NCBI GenBank assembly: GCA_002110465.1
Contig: NEED01000049.1
Coordinates: forward strand, 351,453 to 415,452
Length of the DNA stretch: 64,000 bases
Direction: 5' to 3'
Source: an unicellular cyanobacterium SU2
GTDB lineage: Bacteria; Cyanobacteriota; Cyanobacteriia; Cyanobacteriales; Microcystaceae
Shown: in pieces, positions 36,019 to 45,538 of the stretch
Layout: every line of letters begins with the position of its first letter
How positions within the stretch are numbered: position 1 is the first letter of the stretch
Program-made: the position numbers and the translations under genes
Notes under the pieces: generated by a model
The model's input: the letters and a program-made list of their open reading frames with translations, nothing else
What the model was told of the DNA's origin: nothing
The model's database searches: none

Positions 36019-36450
36019 TCAAACTTGATGACGATGCTTATCTAATCTTTGTTTAACCCAAGTCATACAGTCATCAGGCCCGAGAAATAAAGTGGGGGCA
36101 GCAATATTTCTTAATTCATGGGGCAAGTAATGATCATAAAAACATTTTTTTTGTTCTTGGTGAAGAATAATTAGATGATTTTGATAGGTATAACGTTGTT
36201 GAAAATAATCATCAATTGTCGAGAATTCACCTTGTTGATCAATATGTTCTTGTGCAATTTCAATGATTCCTTTGAGATTATTAGAACACAATCCAGAAGG
36301 ATTTTTGGCTTTGTGCAAATCACTTTTGTATCCTTTTTCAGAAAGCAATGCATAGGAATAGATCATTTCTCCACCTACTCTGGTTAATAGAAAAGGGATA
36401 ATTAAATTGCCTTGATAAGAAAGGGATTTTTCATAAAGAAAGCGACTCAT
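36019..36450 (-). CDS. Hypothetical protein, 143 residues
   Basis: A soluble protein with no recognised domain. It begins MSRFLYEKSLSYQGNLIIPF, has GGEMIYSYALLSEKGY, and ends with LFLGPDDCMTWVKQRLDKHR. There are no membrane segments or signal peptide. Composition and codon use look like the neighbours and the frame is free of low complexity, so it is probably real. It lies upstream of the dehydrogenase on the same strand (22 to 67 bases, depending on the start used) and could be cotranscribed with it. Its function is unknown. Confidence 0.65.
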   Translation of the reverse strand: MSRFLYEKSLSYQGNLIIPFLLTRVGGEMIYSYALLSEKGYKSDLHKAKNPSGLCSNNLKGIIEIAQEHIDQQGEFSTIDDYFQQRYTYQNHLIILHQEQKKCFYDHYLPHELRNIAAPTLFLGPDDCMTWVKQRLDKHRHQV

Positions 36451-36712
36451 ATTTCTGACAAGCTAAGCTTGATGGCTGATAACGAAGGAAGCAAAAATTA
36501 TTATGGATGAACCCAGGATCGGTCACTGCTTATCTGGTATATCTAAGACAATTACAACCCTGGATCACTTTATGACTATTGTCAGCATACCAAGATTTGT
36601 CCCCTAATTAAAGAGTATAAGAAAATTATTAATCCTCCCTAGGGATCAAGGCATTAATCATTAAAACTCAGGGATAGGTTAAAATACTGAGTCATCTATC
36701 TTCTTTAATTAA

Positions 36713-38497
36713 TTATCCTTTTTCCGTTCTATTATCAATAGAAAATTCATCAAACTTGATCACTTCCGAATCAGGATACCGTGTATCAAAACGATAGCTG
36801 CTGACAGTTCCTTGACTGGTATCTAAAATACTAAAAACTGTAATATCGTTACTCGCAATATAAGGTAAAGGTTGGTTATTTTCATCAACCAAAGGAGCTA
36901 TATTAGGAATAATGGGAACAAGTCCATTGGGATCTCCTATTTGAACATAATTAACTGGAGAATAATTAGGGGGAATTTTTCTTTTATTATCTCCTACGTG
37001 AGAGCCATAAGTGTTACCAACATTAGAAGACTCTAGAAAATTCATTCCACTAGGGCTAATAAATCGATTCCAAAGATGAGAATGACCAAAAAATATTAAT
37101 TGAACTCCTGCTGATTCTAAAAGGGGCATTAAATCTTGAATGATGTAGTCATTTTCTTTGGGATATTCATACCAAAGTGATTCGATTTTTCCGTCAGAAT
37201 TATACTCAATTTTAGGAATTGGATTAGTATAAGGAGGGACGATGTTTCCGCCTAAGCTATGTACCGGATGGTGAAACATAACTATTTTATATTTTGCGTT
37301 CTTAAAGTCTTCTGTTTGAAGTTCTTTTTCTAACCATTTATATTGAGAACTATCAGGGGTAATATCTCCAAAGATATGCTGTCCGTATCCCCATTTTTCA
37401 GGGTTTTCTAGGTCATCGTCTGCTTCTTTATAGCGACCTTTTACGTGAGGAGCTAAATTAGGCGATCGCCAAATATTGGTTACATATAAAACGATTAAAT
37501 GGATGTCGCCAAACCTAGCAGAATAATATTGTTTAGTTCCTGAACTACTTTGAGGATCAGCAAAAATTTCTTCATAGGTTTGAGTATTAAAAGAATTGTT
37601 TTTCATCCAATTTTCTTTTACTGAGTTATCAGCATTAGGATTAATTGATTGAACATTCTCTTGGTATATTTTTTGAGCTTCTTGGCGAGGAAATGCATCG
37701 TTAAATTGCTGATTTAGATTGTTAGTTTCAGACAATCTTCCCATCACTTCATGGTTACCAATAGTGGGGAAAATAGGGGCATTTTGAATTAACTTTCCTC
37801 CTTGATAAATCGTTATTTTTCCTTCTTTTTCTAAGGAATAGTTAGCCCGTCCTTGAAGACAGGGAAAAAAGGCTCCTCCTCGGTTATCATCAAACCATTC
37901 TGATGCACGATCAGCAATATTGACTAAGTCTCCTGCCAAGAAAACAGCATCAACGTTATCAATGGTTTCTACTACTTTTTGTAAATTAGCTGATACCATA
38001 GGCATTAATTGATGATCGGAAGTTAATAAAACTTTTAAAGGAGTTCCAGGTTGAGGTTGAGAAGTGAGAGAAAAAATGTCGCTCTTGATTATTTCTGTAT
38101 TTTCCTGATTCTCCATCATACTAATAACTTGATAGGGAATCGGTTCTCCTGATTTTATCCCCGTTACTTGAGCTTCGTGTCGCCAAATTTTCCGTGGTTT
38201 TGTTTCGGAATAAGATGGGGTTATTTTAGATTTTTCGTCTTCTTTAGTTCTACTTAATTGTGTTGTTTTAGCAATAGCTGTTTTTTCTAATTTTTCACCA
38301 TAAATAACTTTGTTTTCTATCCCTAGAAACTCAGTAAACCAAATTACTTTTACTGAATCAATGGTAGGAAATTGAAGAAAGGGATCACTTAATAAAGGTT
38401 TAGACTCAACTCTATTTGTTGTCATAGTCAGTATGATTATTAAAGGAACTAAAAAAAAGCTGAAAATGATAACAAGTTTCCTTATAGTTATTCGCAT
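36713..38497 (-). CDS. Exported calcineurin-like metallophosphoesterase
   Basis: A 594-residue protein with an N-terminal signal or anchor (LVIIFSFFLVPLIIILTM). A fibronectin-like N-terminal part (about 40-150) precedes the metallophosphoesterase domain. Metal-binding motifs are in order LLTSDHQLMP, AVFLAGDLVNIADR, TIGNHEVMG, VMFHHPVHSLGG and IFFGHSHLWNRF. The usual first-motif DxH is replaced by SDHQ. The arrangement resembles purple-acid-phosphatase-like secreted enzymes, so a phosphate-scavenging or surface role is likely, but the substrate cannot be told. It is monocistronic, with gaps of about 260 and 300 bases either side. Confidence 0.85.
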   Translation of the reverse strand: MRITIRKLVIIFSFFLVPLIIILTMTTNRVESKPLLSDPFLQFPTIDSVKVIWFTEFLGIENKVIYGEKLEKTAIAKTTQLSRTKEDEKSKITPSYSETKPRKIWRHEAQVTGIKSGEPIPYQVISMMENQENTEIIKSDIFSLTSQPQPGTPLKVLLTSDHQLMPMVSANLQKVVETIDNVDAVFLAGDLVNIADRASEWFDDNRGGAFFPCLQGRANYSLEKEGKITIYQGGKLIQNAPIFPTIGNHEVMGRLSETNNLNQQFNDAFPRQEAQKIYQENVQSINPNADNSVKENWMKNNSFNTQTYEEIFADPQSSSGTKQYYSARFGDIHLIVLYVTNIWRSPNLAPHVKGRYKEADDDLENPEKWGYGQHIFGDITPDSSQYKWLEKELQTEDFKNAKYKIVMFHHPVHSLGGNIVPPYTNPIPKIEYNSDGKIESLWYEYPKENDYIIQDLMPLLESAGVQLIFFGHSHLWNRFISPSGMNFLESSNVGNTYGSHVGDNKRKIPPNYSPVNYVQIGDPNGLVPIIPNIAPLVDENNQPLPYIASNDITVFSILDTSQGTVSSYRFDTRYPDSEVIKFDEFSIDNRTEKG

Positions 38498-38798
38498 AAT
38501 GGAAAAGAGACAAGGTTTTTTATTTTAAAAAATGCTTGAAATAAATATCAATGTTATTAATAAACTCAGTGTTGATCATAATAAATTTTTAGTAAACAAT
38601 AACAACGGAAAGAAAAACGTAACTTTAGTCTGGAGAATCTAGAGTTCTTCCTAGATAAATCTTACTTATTATCAGTTAGCAACTCTTTTAGTATGCTACA
38701 AACTCTTTAAATAGATAGAGTTTGTGTCTATAGATTTAAAACAGAAACCTAAAATTTCTAGTCTTAATAACCTCCTAACAAAGACTTTTACCGAAAGT
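38498..38798. other. Intergenic region without recognised features
   Basis: A 301-base AT-rich gap between the metallophosphoesterase start and the 3' end of the response regulator. It should contain the phosphoesterase promoter. I find no repeat, hairpin or short frame worth naming. Confidence 0.5.
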
Positions 38799-39431
38799 TT
38801 AAACTAATCCAGAGCGTAAGGCAACAACCGCAGCTTGAACCCGATCATCAACTGCTAACTTATTCATAATTCCCCGTACATGGGTTTTAATCGTATTGGT
38901 ACTCAGATAGAGATCCTCAGCGATTTCATTATTACTTTTCCCTTCAACAATTAACTTTAAAACTTCCGATTCTCGCTCAGAAAGCAAAGCAATATTTTGG
39001 TTCGGTTTGGGCGTTGGAGATTTTAAATTATCTAACACTAATCGGGCAATTTGGGGATCTAAATAAGTTGCTCCATCTTTAGCCGCTTCAATAGCCGCTA
39101 ATAATCGCTCCAGACTTGCTCCTTTGATACAATAAGCATCAGCTCCACTCGATAAAGCCGCTATTACCTCAGTTTGCAGAGTATGAGAGGTAAGTATGAC
39201 CACATGAATCTGAGGTAGTTTCTCCTTAATTTGTTTGGTAGCAGCAATTCCGTCCAAGCGAGGAAGTCCGATATCCATAACCACTAAATCAGGCTGGAGT
39301 TCAAGAGCTTGTTGTACACCAATATACCCATCATCAGCCTGTCCAATAATTTCAAAATCAGGATATTCGCTGAGAGCTTGCTCTAAGCCTAGCTGCATCA
39401 GGGGATCATCTTCTACAATTAAAATTCGCAT
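38799..39431 (-). CDS. NarL/FixJ-type response regulator (receiver plus LuxR HTH)
   Basis: About 210 residues. The receiver has ILIVEDDPLMQLGLEQAL, acceptor Asp in LVVMDIGLPRLDG, VVILTSHT, and Lys in AYCIKGAS. It is followed by a LuxR-type helix-turn-helix with LSERESEVLKLIVEGKSNNEIAEDL and STNTIKTHVRGIMNKL. It is a DNA-binding transcription regulator. I use the ATG at 39431 (MRILIVEDDP); a frame five codons longer starts at 39446. It is divergent from the MASE1 histidine kinase across a 234-base gap, so the two may form a two-component pair. The target genes are unknown. Confidence 0.88.
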   Translation of the reverse strand: MRILIVEDDPLMQLGLEQALSEYPDFEIIGQADDGYIGVQQALELQPDLVVMDIGLPRLDGIAATKQIKEKLPQIHVVILTSHTLQTEVIAALSSGADAYCIKGASLERLLAAIEAAKDGATYLDPQIARLVLDNLKSPTPKPNQNIALLSERESEVLKLIVEGKSNNEIAEDLYLSTNTIKTHVRGIMNKLAVDDRVQAAVVALRSGLV

Positions 39432-39665
39432 TCTAGATTCATCCAATAATTTTAGATATGGTTAATGTAACTTGTTTTGTGGATTAATATATAAATTATC
39501 CTAAAAAAATCAGAAAAGGTTTTAGGGAGCTTATCCCTTGTTTTCTTGATTATGCTAGGATTTCACCCAGGTGGGGGAAGTAAAAAGAGGATTGAATTAG
39601 GCAACCTTTAGATAGCTTGAATTATAAATAGATTAAGCTATTTTAACAAGGAAGATTGAGTCCCT

Positions 39666-41900
39666 ATGACTTCAGCCCAAGACGCTTTACGCTCAAATTT
39701 AGTCAAACTTGCTCAGACGGCGATCGCTTACTGGAGTGGGGGATGGCTGTGTTTACGATGGATGGAGTTGGCAGCAGAAGCTTCTCCCCTATGGCTTCCA
39801 GCAGGAATTGCGTTGACCGCTTTGTTGATTTACGGAGAGGAAATCTGGTTAGGGATTTTTCTAGGAGATGCCCTGTTAATGGGGGCTTTAGGAGCTAGTT
39901 GGGAATTAGCATTAAGTTCAGCGTTGGGTAGCACTTTATCAGGGGTGATTGGTCTAAAATTACTTCGTTGGAGCAAATTTTCGTTAAAACTTTCTAGAAT
40001 CAGAGATGTAACAGCTTTAATTCTTCTGGGGGCGATGATTGCTCCGTTGCTGAATGCTTCGATTGATAGTTTAGCTCAGATGCTCGCCGGCAACATTACG
40101 TGGAAAACCTTCGGACAACAGTGGTGGCTACTCTGGTTGGGAGATTGTAGTGGTATTGTGGTAAGTGCTCCGTTATTATTGCGCCTCAAACTTGACAGCA
40201 ATCGACTATTTCGGAAACAAAATAAAGCGCGTATCATTGAGTTATTAACTTGTACTGGACTGTTATTGGGCTTAAGTTGGCTAGTTTTCGTTTGTCATGA
40301 CAATTCTCTAAATCTCCTAGGAGGAGGGTTAACGAATGCTCAATACTTAGAGTATTTGCCCTTTCCCGTGGTAGTTTGGGCAGCCATTCGCTTTCAAACT
40401 TGGGGAGCGGTATTAGGAAGTGTATTTGTTGCCATATTAGCAATCACCGGCACCCTTCAAGGAATCGGTCCATTTATCATTCAAACCCCTAATTTGTCTC
40501 AAGCGACTTTATTACTACAAATTTTTATTATCATTGTTGCTGGAACAGCCCTACTACTATCAGCCGCCGTAACCGAACGACAACAGATTGAAAAGCAACT
40601 ACGAGATACGGTAGAACGGGATCACCTTTTGGCCGAAGTGGCTTTGCGAATTCGTCAGTCGTTGGATATAGAACAAATTTTCGAGACGACTGTAGCCGAA
40701 ATTCGGAGTTTAATTGATGCTGATCGGGTATTTATTGCGGCTTTACATGACGATGGACGGCTTAAAGTGGTAGCCGAGTCTGTGGTTCATTACTATCCTA
40801 GTTTATTAGGGAGAAATGCTAAGGATGATTTGTTGACAGATATTCAATCCCTATTTACCCAAGGACAAACCTTTGTTGTTTCTGATATTAACTATCAAAA
40901 ATTATCAGTAGCTGTTGCCCAATATACTCAACACTATCAAATTGAAGCGGCTTTAGTGGTTCCTCTCCATGTAGATGGTCAACCGTTGGGTTTATTGGTT
41001 GCTCATCAATGTTCAGGTTCGCGTCAGTGGCATCAACAAGAAGTTAGGCTATTAGAACAATTAGCCAGTCAAGTGATGATTGCCATGGGACAGGCTAAAC
41101 TCTATCAAAAAGTACAACAACTCAATAGTAATTTAGAAAAAGAAGTAGAAGAACGTACCCAACAACTGCAAGACAAAATCCAAGAAGTGCAACAGTTATA
41201 TGATATGAAAGCAGTGTTTTTACAAGCCGTCTCCCACGATTTACGCACTTCAATTATGGGAATGCTAATGTTATTGAAAAATTTACAAACCCGTCCAGGA
41301 GATAATTTAACGGTTTCCCGCGCTATTCTTGAGCGGATGGTGAAAAGCAGCGATCGCCAACTTACTCTAATTAATGCGCTCTCAAAAGACCATTTTGCTG
41401 AAGACTCACCCTTAGTGATGAATTTTAAAGCGGTTTCTCTTCAAGATTTTACAGAAAAACTGCTTCAAGATTGGCAGTCCTGCTTGACCCAAAATAAAGC
41501 GACGTTAACGTTTGACTTTTCTGATAATTTACCCCTTATTTTCGCTGATTATGAACGATTAAGTCAAGTCTTTGAACATCTTTTGAATAATGCCCTAAAA
41601 CATAATCCACCTGGAATTAATTTAGTGTTTAAAGCAACTGTTAATAGTGGAATGATACAGTGTTGCTTAACGGATAATGGAGTGGGAATGGAACAAAAAC
41701 AATGCGATCAATTGTTTAAATTGTATCTTCGCAGTTTACATGATAGACGGAGGACAGGCATTGGGTTAGGTTCTTATCAGTGTCGACAAATTATTGAAGC
41801 TCATGGGGGACAAATTGGGGTCAACAGTAACCCCGGAAAAGGGTGTCAGGTGTGGTTTACGTTACCCATTGCTAAAAGTCAACCGTCTGCGGTGAGTTAA
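39666..41900 (+). CDS. MASE1-GAF sensor histidine kinase
   Basis: A 744-residue membrane kinase. Residues 1-300 form a MASE1-like integral membrane sensor with about eight hydrophobic helices (PLWLPAGIALTALLIYGEEI near 41, LWLGDCSGIVVSAPLLL near 156, VVAGTALLLSA near 290). A GAF domain is at about 320-480, with no chromophore cysteine motif. The kinase core follows: AVSHDLRTSIMGMLML with His524, an N-box (VFEHLLNNALKHNPPG), DNGVGMEQ and TGIGLGSYQC. The signal sensed is unknown. The divergent LuxR-type regulator at 39431 is the likely partner. Confidence 0.9.
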   Translation: MTSAQDALRSNLVKLAQTAIAYWSGGWLCLRWMELAAEASPLWLPAGIALTALLIYGEEIWLGIFLGDALLMGALGASWELALSSALGSTLSGVIGLKLLRWSKFSLKLSRIRDVTALILLGAMIAPLLNASIDSLAQMLAGNITWKTFGQQWWLLWLGDCSGIVVSAPLLLRLKLDSNRLFRKQNKARIIELLTCTGLLLGLSWLVFVCHDNSLNLLGGGLTNAQYLEYLPFPVVVWAAIRFQTWGAVLGSVFVAILAITGTLQGIGPFIIQTPNLSQATLLLQIFIIIVAGTALLLSAAVTERQQIEKQLRDTVERDHLLAEVALRIRQSLDIEQIFETTVAEIRSLIDADRVFIAALHDDGRLKVVAESVVHYYPSLLGRNAKDDLLTDIQSLFTQGQTFVVSDINYQKLSVAVAQYTQHYQIEAALVVPLHVDGQPLGLLVAHQCSGSRQWHQQEVRLLEQLASQVMIAMGQAKLYQKVQQLNSNLEKEVEERTQQLQDKIQEVQQLYDMKAVFLQAVSHDLRTSIMGMLMLLKNLQTRPGDNLTVSRAILERMVKSSDRQLTLINALSKDHFAEDSPLVMNFKAVSLQDFTEKLLQDWQSCLTQNKATLTFDFSDNLPLIFADYERLSQVFEHLLNNALKHNPPGINLVFKATVNSGMIQCCLTDNGVGMEQKQCDQLFKLYLRSLHDRRRTGIGLGSYQCRQIIEAHGGQIGVNSNPGKGCQVWFTLPIAKSQPSAVS

Positions 41901-41927
41901 TATCAAGCTGGAAAATTATATTGGTTA

Positions 41928-42485
41928 TTAAGGCGCGTCTTCCCATTCTGGGGTCAAAGTCCGAAAATCAAAATTGTCTACGCCAGGATGACAAATAACA
42001 CAACTTCTGTGGGTGACAGACTCCTCAAATTCAACCCGTGGATGAAGAATCTTAAAATAACGCGATCGCTCTACATAAAAGGGTACCGGTTCATCCTTAG
42101 CCGGTAATGTCCGAGAAAAGGTTTGCAAGTAGTCCCAGATCAATAACTGACCAAGACGAATTAAATTGGGAACCGAAGTACCATAATGTTTGTTGGGGTT
42201 TTCTAATAATTCTTTCCAAGTTTCACTGGGTAAAACCTCTGGCGGTAAGGCAATGTGGCAGTCGGCACAGGTTTCAAGATAAAGGTCTCTTCCTGGTTGA
42301 TATCGCGCCGAAACCCCATTATTGGGAGAGGCCGCGATCGCCATAGACACACCCTCGGTGAGTGTATTTAGGGTGTGAGTGATCCCCCAACCAATACTCA
42401 TAGACCAAAGAGCGATCGCCAACACAACGACGACAGAGATCAAATTAAATCGTTGAAAGATAGATAACCCAGGAATCTTGAACAT
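41928..42485 (-). CDS. Membrane-anchored dihaem cytochrome c-like protein
   Basis: A 185-residue protein with an N-terminal hydrophobic segment (LISVVVVLAIALWSMSIGWGI), acting as anchor or uncleaved signal. Two haem-binding CxxCH motifs follow: LETCADCHIALPPEV and RSCVICHPGVDNFDF. The second is near the C-terminus. It is expected in the lumen or periplasm as an electron carrier. The gene follows moxR with only 8 bases between, and ribF further upstream, so it is the last of a three-gene unit. I cannot assign an electron partner. Confidence 0.85.
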   Translation of the reverse strand: MFKIPGLSIFQRFNLISVVVVLAIALWSMSIGWGITHTLNTLTEGVSMAIAASPNNGVSARYQPGRDLYLETCADCHIALPPEVLPSETWKELLENPNKHYGTSVPNLIRLGQLLIWDYLQTFSRTLPAKDEPVPFYVERSRYFKILHPRVEFEESVTHRSCVICHPGVDNFDFRTLTPEWEDAP

Positions 42486-42493
42486 TAGTGACT

Positions 42494-43414
42494 TTAAGCG
42501 GCAACAGATTCTACCATAACTGATCTTAGCAATCTCTCTACAATTGTCTTCCGTTGACGACCACTAGTAGGAATGAGACGGTGGGATAAGACATGAGGGG
42601 CAACAAATTTAACATCATCGGGAATTGCATAATCCCTTTCTTCGAGAAATGCTACTGCTTGAACGGCTTTCTGTAAGGCAACGGTTCCACGGGGACTTAC
42701 TCCTAAAGAAATTTCATCATCTTCACGGGTAGCGCGAACTAAATCTAGCATATATCGTTGTAAAGTCGGCGTTACCTTAACTTGACTAGCCAACTTCTGT
42801 AATTCTTGAACATCTTCAAGAGAAATACAAGGGTCTAAGTCATCTACCTTGAGATGTTGATGTTGTTTCTGTAACATCTGGAGTTCTTCAGCAGCACTTG
42901 GATAACCCATACTCAAAGAAATGGTAAAACGGTCCATTTGAGCTTCAGGAAGAGGAAACGTCCCTTGATATTCAACGGGGTTTTGAGTAGCAATAACAAA
43001 GAAAGGTTGAGGAACTTTTCTCGCTTCTCCATCAACGGTGACTTGCTTTTCTTCCATCACTTCGAGGAGTGCTGACTGGGTACGAGGGGTTGCGCGGTTA
43101 ATTTCATCGGCTAACAAGACATTGGCAAACACCGGGCCAGGAAGAAATTCAAATTCCCGACTATTGGGGTTCCAAATATTGGTTCCGGTGACATCAGTGG
43201 GGAGTAAGTCAGGGGTACATTGAACCCGTTGAAAACGTCCATTAATCGAACGCGCTAACGATTTAGCTAAGAGGGTTTTACCCACCCCAGGAACATCTTC
43301 GAGGAGGGCGTGACCACCACTAAGCAGCGCGACAATAACTAAACGGATGGGTTTGTCTTTACCCACAATGGTGCGACTGAGGTTATCTGTCAGAGCAATA
43401 ATTCTATCTCTCAT
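42494..43414 (-). CDS. MoxR-family AAA+ ATPase
   Basis: A 306-residue AAA+ chaperone-like ATPase. It has Walker A in GGHALLEDVPGVGKTLLAKS, Walker B in VLLADEINRATPRTQ, the sensor and conserved block ATQNPVEYQGTFPLPEAQMD, then a small lid domain with ISLGVSPRGTVAL. MoxR proteins help mature or insert cofactors into partner proteins, often together with VWA/DUF58 proteins, none of which is adjacent here. It lies between ribF (61-base gap) and the dihaem cytochrome (8-base gap), so a cofactor-maturation role is plausible but unproven. Confidence 0.93.
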   Translation of the reverse strand: MRDRIIALTDNLSRTIVGKDKPIRLVIVALLSGGHALLEDVPGVGKTLLAKSLARSINGRFQRVQCTPDLLPTDVTGTNIWNPNSREFEFLPGPVFANVLLADEINRATPRTQSALLEVMEEKQVTVDGEARKVPQPFFVIATQNPVEYQGTFPLPEAQMDRFTISLSMGYPSAAEELQMLQKQHQHLKVDDLDPCISLEDVQELQKLASQVKVTPTLQRYMLDLVRATREDDEISLGVSPRGTVALQKAVQAVAFLEERDYAIPDDVKFVAPHVLSHRLIPTSGRQRKTIVERLLRSVMVESVAA

Positions 43415-43475
43415 GGGAAGAATTTCCGTAAGGGTTCATTCTTAATTTTCCCAAGTTTGTCTAAAAACTTAACAT

Positions 43476-44420
43476 TTATTTTTGAAGAATTACCTTGGCT
43501 AGATCACAGTCTTGGGAAATTTGGTCTTTAAGTTGATCGAGGGAGGGGAATTTTTGTTCAGGACGTAAAAATTCTTCCAATTCTACTGTCAAGGTTTTTT
43601 GATATAAGTCCCCTGACCAATCTAAAATATGAACTTCTACCGTGGGCGTTTCTCCTTCTACGGTAGGGCGACAACCAATATTCATCACTCCATCAAGAGA
43701 TTCTCTTTGGTTAGTTTTCCCTCGCACTGCATAGACTCCCTGTCGTGGTAATAATTTATCAGAGGGAAGGTTGAGGTTAGCCGTGGGAAAACCGATAGTT
43801 CTCCCTAACTGTTGTCCTTTAGCCACTGTTCCCGTTAATGAATAGGGATAACCTAACATTTGTTTGGCCTGCATTACATCCCCTTCCCCAAGACAGTGAC
43901 GAATTAAAGAACTACTAATGCGGTTTTTTTGACCTGAGTAAGTTTGTAAAGGAGTAATATAAACCGATATGCCATAAGATGTCGCAATTTTCCTTAAATC
44001 TTCAGCGGTCCCCCTTCGTCTGTGTCCAAAACGAAAATCTTTTCCCACGCTAATTTGTTTAACTTGGAGATGTTTGACTAATATTTGTTCTACAAATTCT
44101 TGGGGACTTAGGGCGGCTAATTCTCGATCAAAAGGTAATCTAACTAATTGTTTGATACCCAAACGTTCTAACCGTCTTATTTTCTCGGATAGGGGAGTTA
44201 AGAGTTGTCGGGTTTGTCCGGTAAAAAATTCCTGGGGATGGGGAGTAAAGGTGACAACGGTGGGATAAGGAGGAATTGTCTGGGTTGGAGAACTGACGAT
44301 CGGTTGTAAAACTTGACGATGTCCTAAATGGAGGCCATCAAAATTACCTAGGGCGATCGCTGTTGGGGTTAAAATATTAGCAGTTGATGATGTTACCCAC
44401 ACGCTGGATTGAGTGTACAT
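43476..44420 (-). CDS. ribF: Bifunctional riboflavin kinase / FAD synthetase
   Basis: RibF phosphorylates riboflavin to FMN and adenylates it to FAD. The 314-residue protein has the N-terminal nucleotidyltransferase motif AIALGNFDGLHLGHRQVL and RISSSLIRHCLGEGD. The C-terminal flavokinase domain contains GTVAKGQQLGRTIGFPTANL and GVMNIGCRPTVEG. The length and domain order are standard. It is the first gene of a run with moxR and the cytochrome on the minus strand. The M48 peptidase is divergent upstream. Confidence 0.95.
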   Translation of the reverse strand: MYTQSSVWVTSSTANILTPTAIALGNFDGLHLGHRQVLQPIVSSPTQTIPPYPTVVTFTPHPQEFFTGQTRQLLTPLSEKIRRLERLGIKQLVRLPFDRELAALSPQEFVEQILVKHLQVKQISVGKDFRFGHRRRGTAEDLRKIATSYGISVYITPLQTYSGQKNRISSSLIRHCLGEGDVMQAKQMLGYPYSLTGTVAKGQQLGRTIGFPTANLNLPSDKLLPRQGVYAVRGKTNQRESLDGVMNIGCRPTVEGETPTVEVHILDWSGDLYQKTLTVELEEFLRPEQKFPSLDQLKDQISQDCDLAKVILQK

Positions 44421-44534
44421 TGTTGCTGAAATTTGAGTTAAGGACGATCGCAGTCTTGATCGCTTTCTCCATAGTCTATCCCAGTTCTAGTATTTACCTC
44501 TGCCTGACATCTAAATTATTTCCTAATCATTAAA

Positions 44535-45506
44535 ATGCCCACTTACCCTGGAATTTCGAGTGAAGCTTTTCGCCATCCCCTTGACAAGCAAGCTGAACAA
44601 AGCTTAAGGAGTCTTCCTGGTTTTAATGTTTTGGCCAAAAGCTTTATTGAATATTTATATGAACGACCCCAACAGGTTTTTTTAATGGGAAATAGCCTGA
44701 AAGTCGGCCCCCGTCAATATCCAACCCTTTATGGTATCTTTCGTGAATGTGTGCGGGATTTAGATATTACTCCTGAACCGAATTTATTTGTCAGTCAAAA
44801 TCCTCAAGTTAATGCCTATTCATTGGGACATGAACAAGCATATTTAGTTTTTAATACAGGTTTATTAGATCTTTGTAATGAAACAGAATTAAGGACAGTT
44901 GTAGCCCATGAACTAGGACATATTAAATGTAACCATAGTGTTTTAATTCAAATGGCAATTTGGGCAATGGGAGCAGCATCTTTGCTAGGAGAAATGACTT
45001 TAGGATTAGGAAATTTAATTAGTACCGGATTAATTTATGCCTTTTATGAATGGCGACGCAAAGCAGAATTATCTGCTGATAGAGCCGCTTTATTAGTAAT
45101 GGATGACCTCAACCCTATTCTTAATAGTATGATCAAAATGGCAGGGGGGAGTCATCGATATAGTCATGAATGCCATTTAGATGAATTTATTCGTCAAGCC
45201 GAACAATACCGAGACTTAGATCGGGATAACTTGAATCAATTCTATAAGTTTTTGATTTATAATGGAGGAAACGGAATATTTTTAACTCATCCTTTTCCTG
45301 TAGAAAGACTGCATTATTTAACAGAATGGTCTACTTCAACAGACTATCAAAATATTTGTCGAGGTAACTATCAGCGAGTTGGTAAAGAAGGAGCAGTTAA
45401 TGTAGATCACCAAGCAAGTGAAGTCGATAGATTAAGACAACAAATAGAAGAATTACAACGAGAAATAAATGAAATAAAATCAGATGACAATCCTGAAAAA
45501 AATTAA
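44535..45506 (+). CDS. M48-family metallopeptidase (HtpX-like)
   Basis: A 323-residue protein with the zinc-binding HExxH in VVAHELGHIKCNHS. A third ligand region is RRKAELSADRAALLVM, with the Glu that completes the site. Hydrophobic helices follow the HExxH (MAIWAMGAASLLGEMTLGLG), suggesting membrane association. The C-terminus is a coiled coil (ASEVDRLRQQIEELQREI). M48 proteases degrade misfolded membrane proteins. Conserved blocks upstream include YLYERPQQVFLMGNSLKVGP and PNLFVSQNPQVNAYSLG. The gene is monocistronic. Confidence 0.88.
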   Translation: MPTYPGISSEAFRHPLDKQAEQSLRSLPGFNVLAKSFIEYLYERPQQVFLMGNSLKVGPRQYPTLYGIFRECVRDLDITPEPNLFVSQNPQVNAYSLGHEQAYLVFNTGLLDLCNETELRTVVAHELGHIKCNHSVLIQMAIWAMGAASLLGEMTLGLGNLISTGLIYAFYEWRRKAELSADRAALLVMDDLNPILNSMIKMAGGSHRYSHECHLDEFIRQAEQYRDLDRDNLNQFYKFLIYNGGNGIFLTHPFPVERLHYLTEWSTSTDYQNICRGNYQRVGKEGAVNVDHQASEVDRLRQQIEELQREINEIKSDDNPEKN

Positions 45507-45538
45507 CTTATCATTACTCCTGATTTATCTGATCCTTG

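Noticed and set aside
40860..41090. Possible cyanobacteriochrome GAF in the MASE1 kinase
   Set aside because: The GAF shows the VPL...GLLVAHQCSGSRQW pattern but lacks both the DXCF and the canonical chromophore cysteine.
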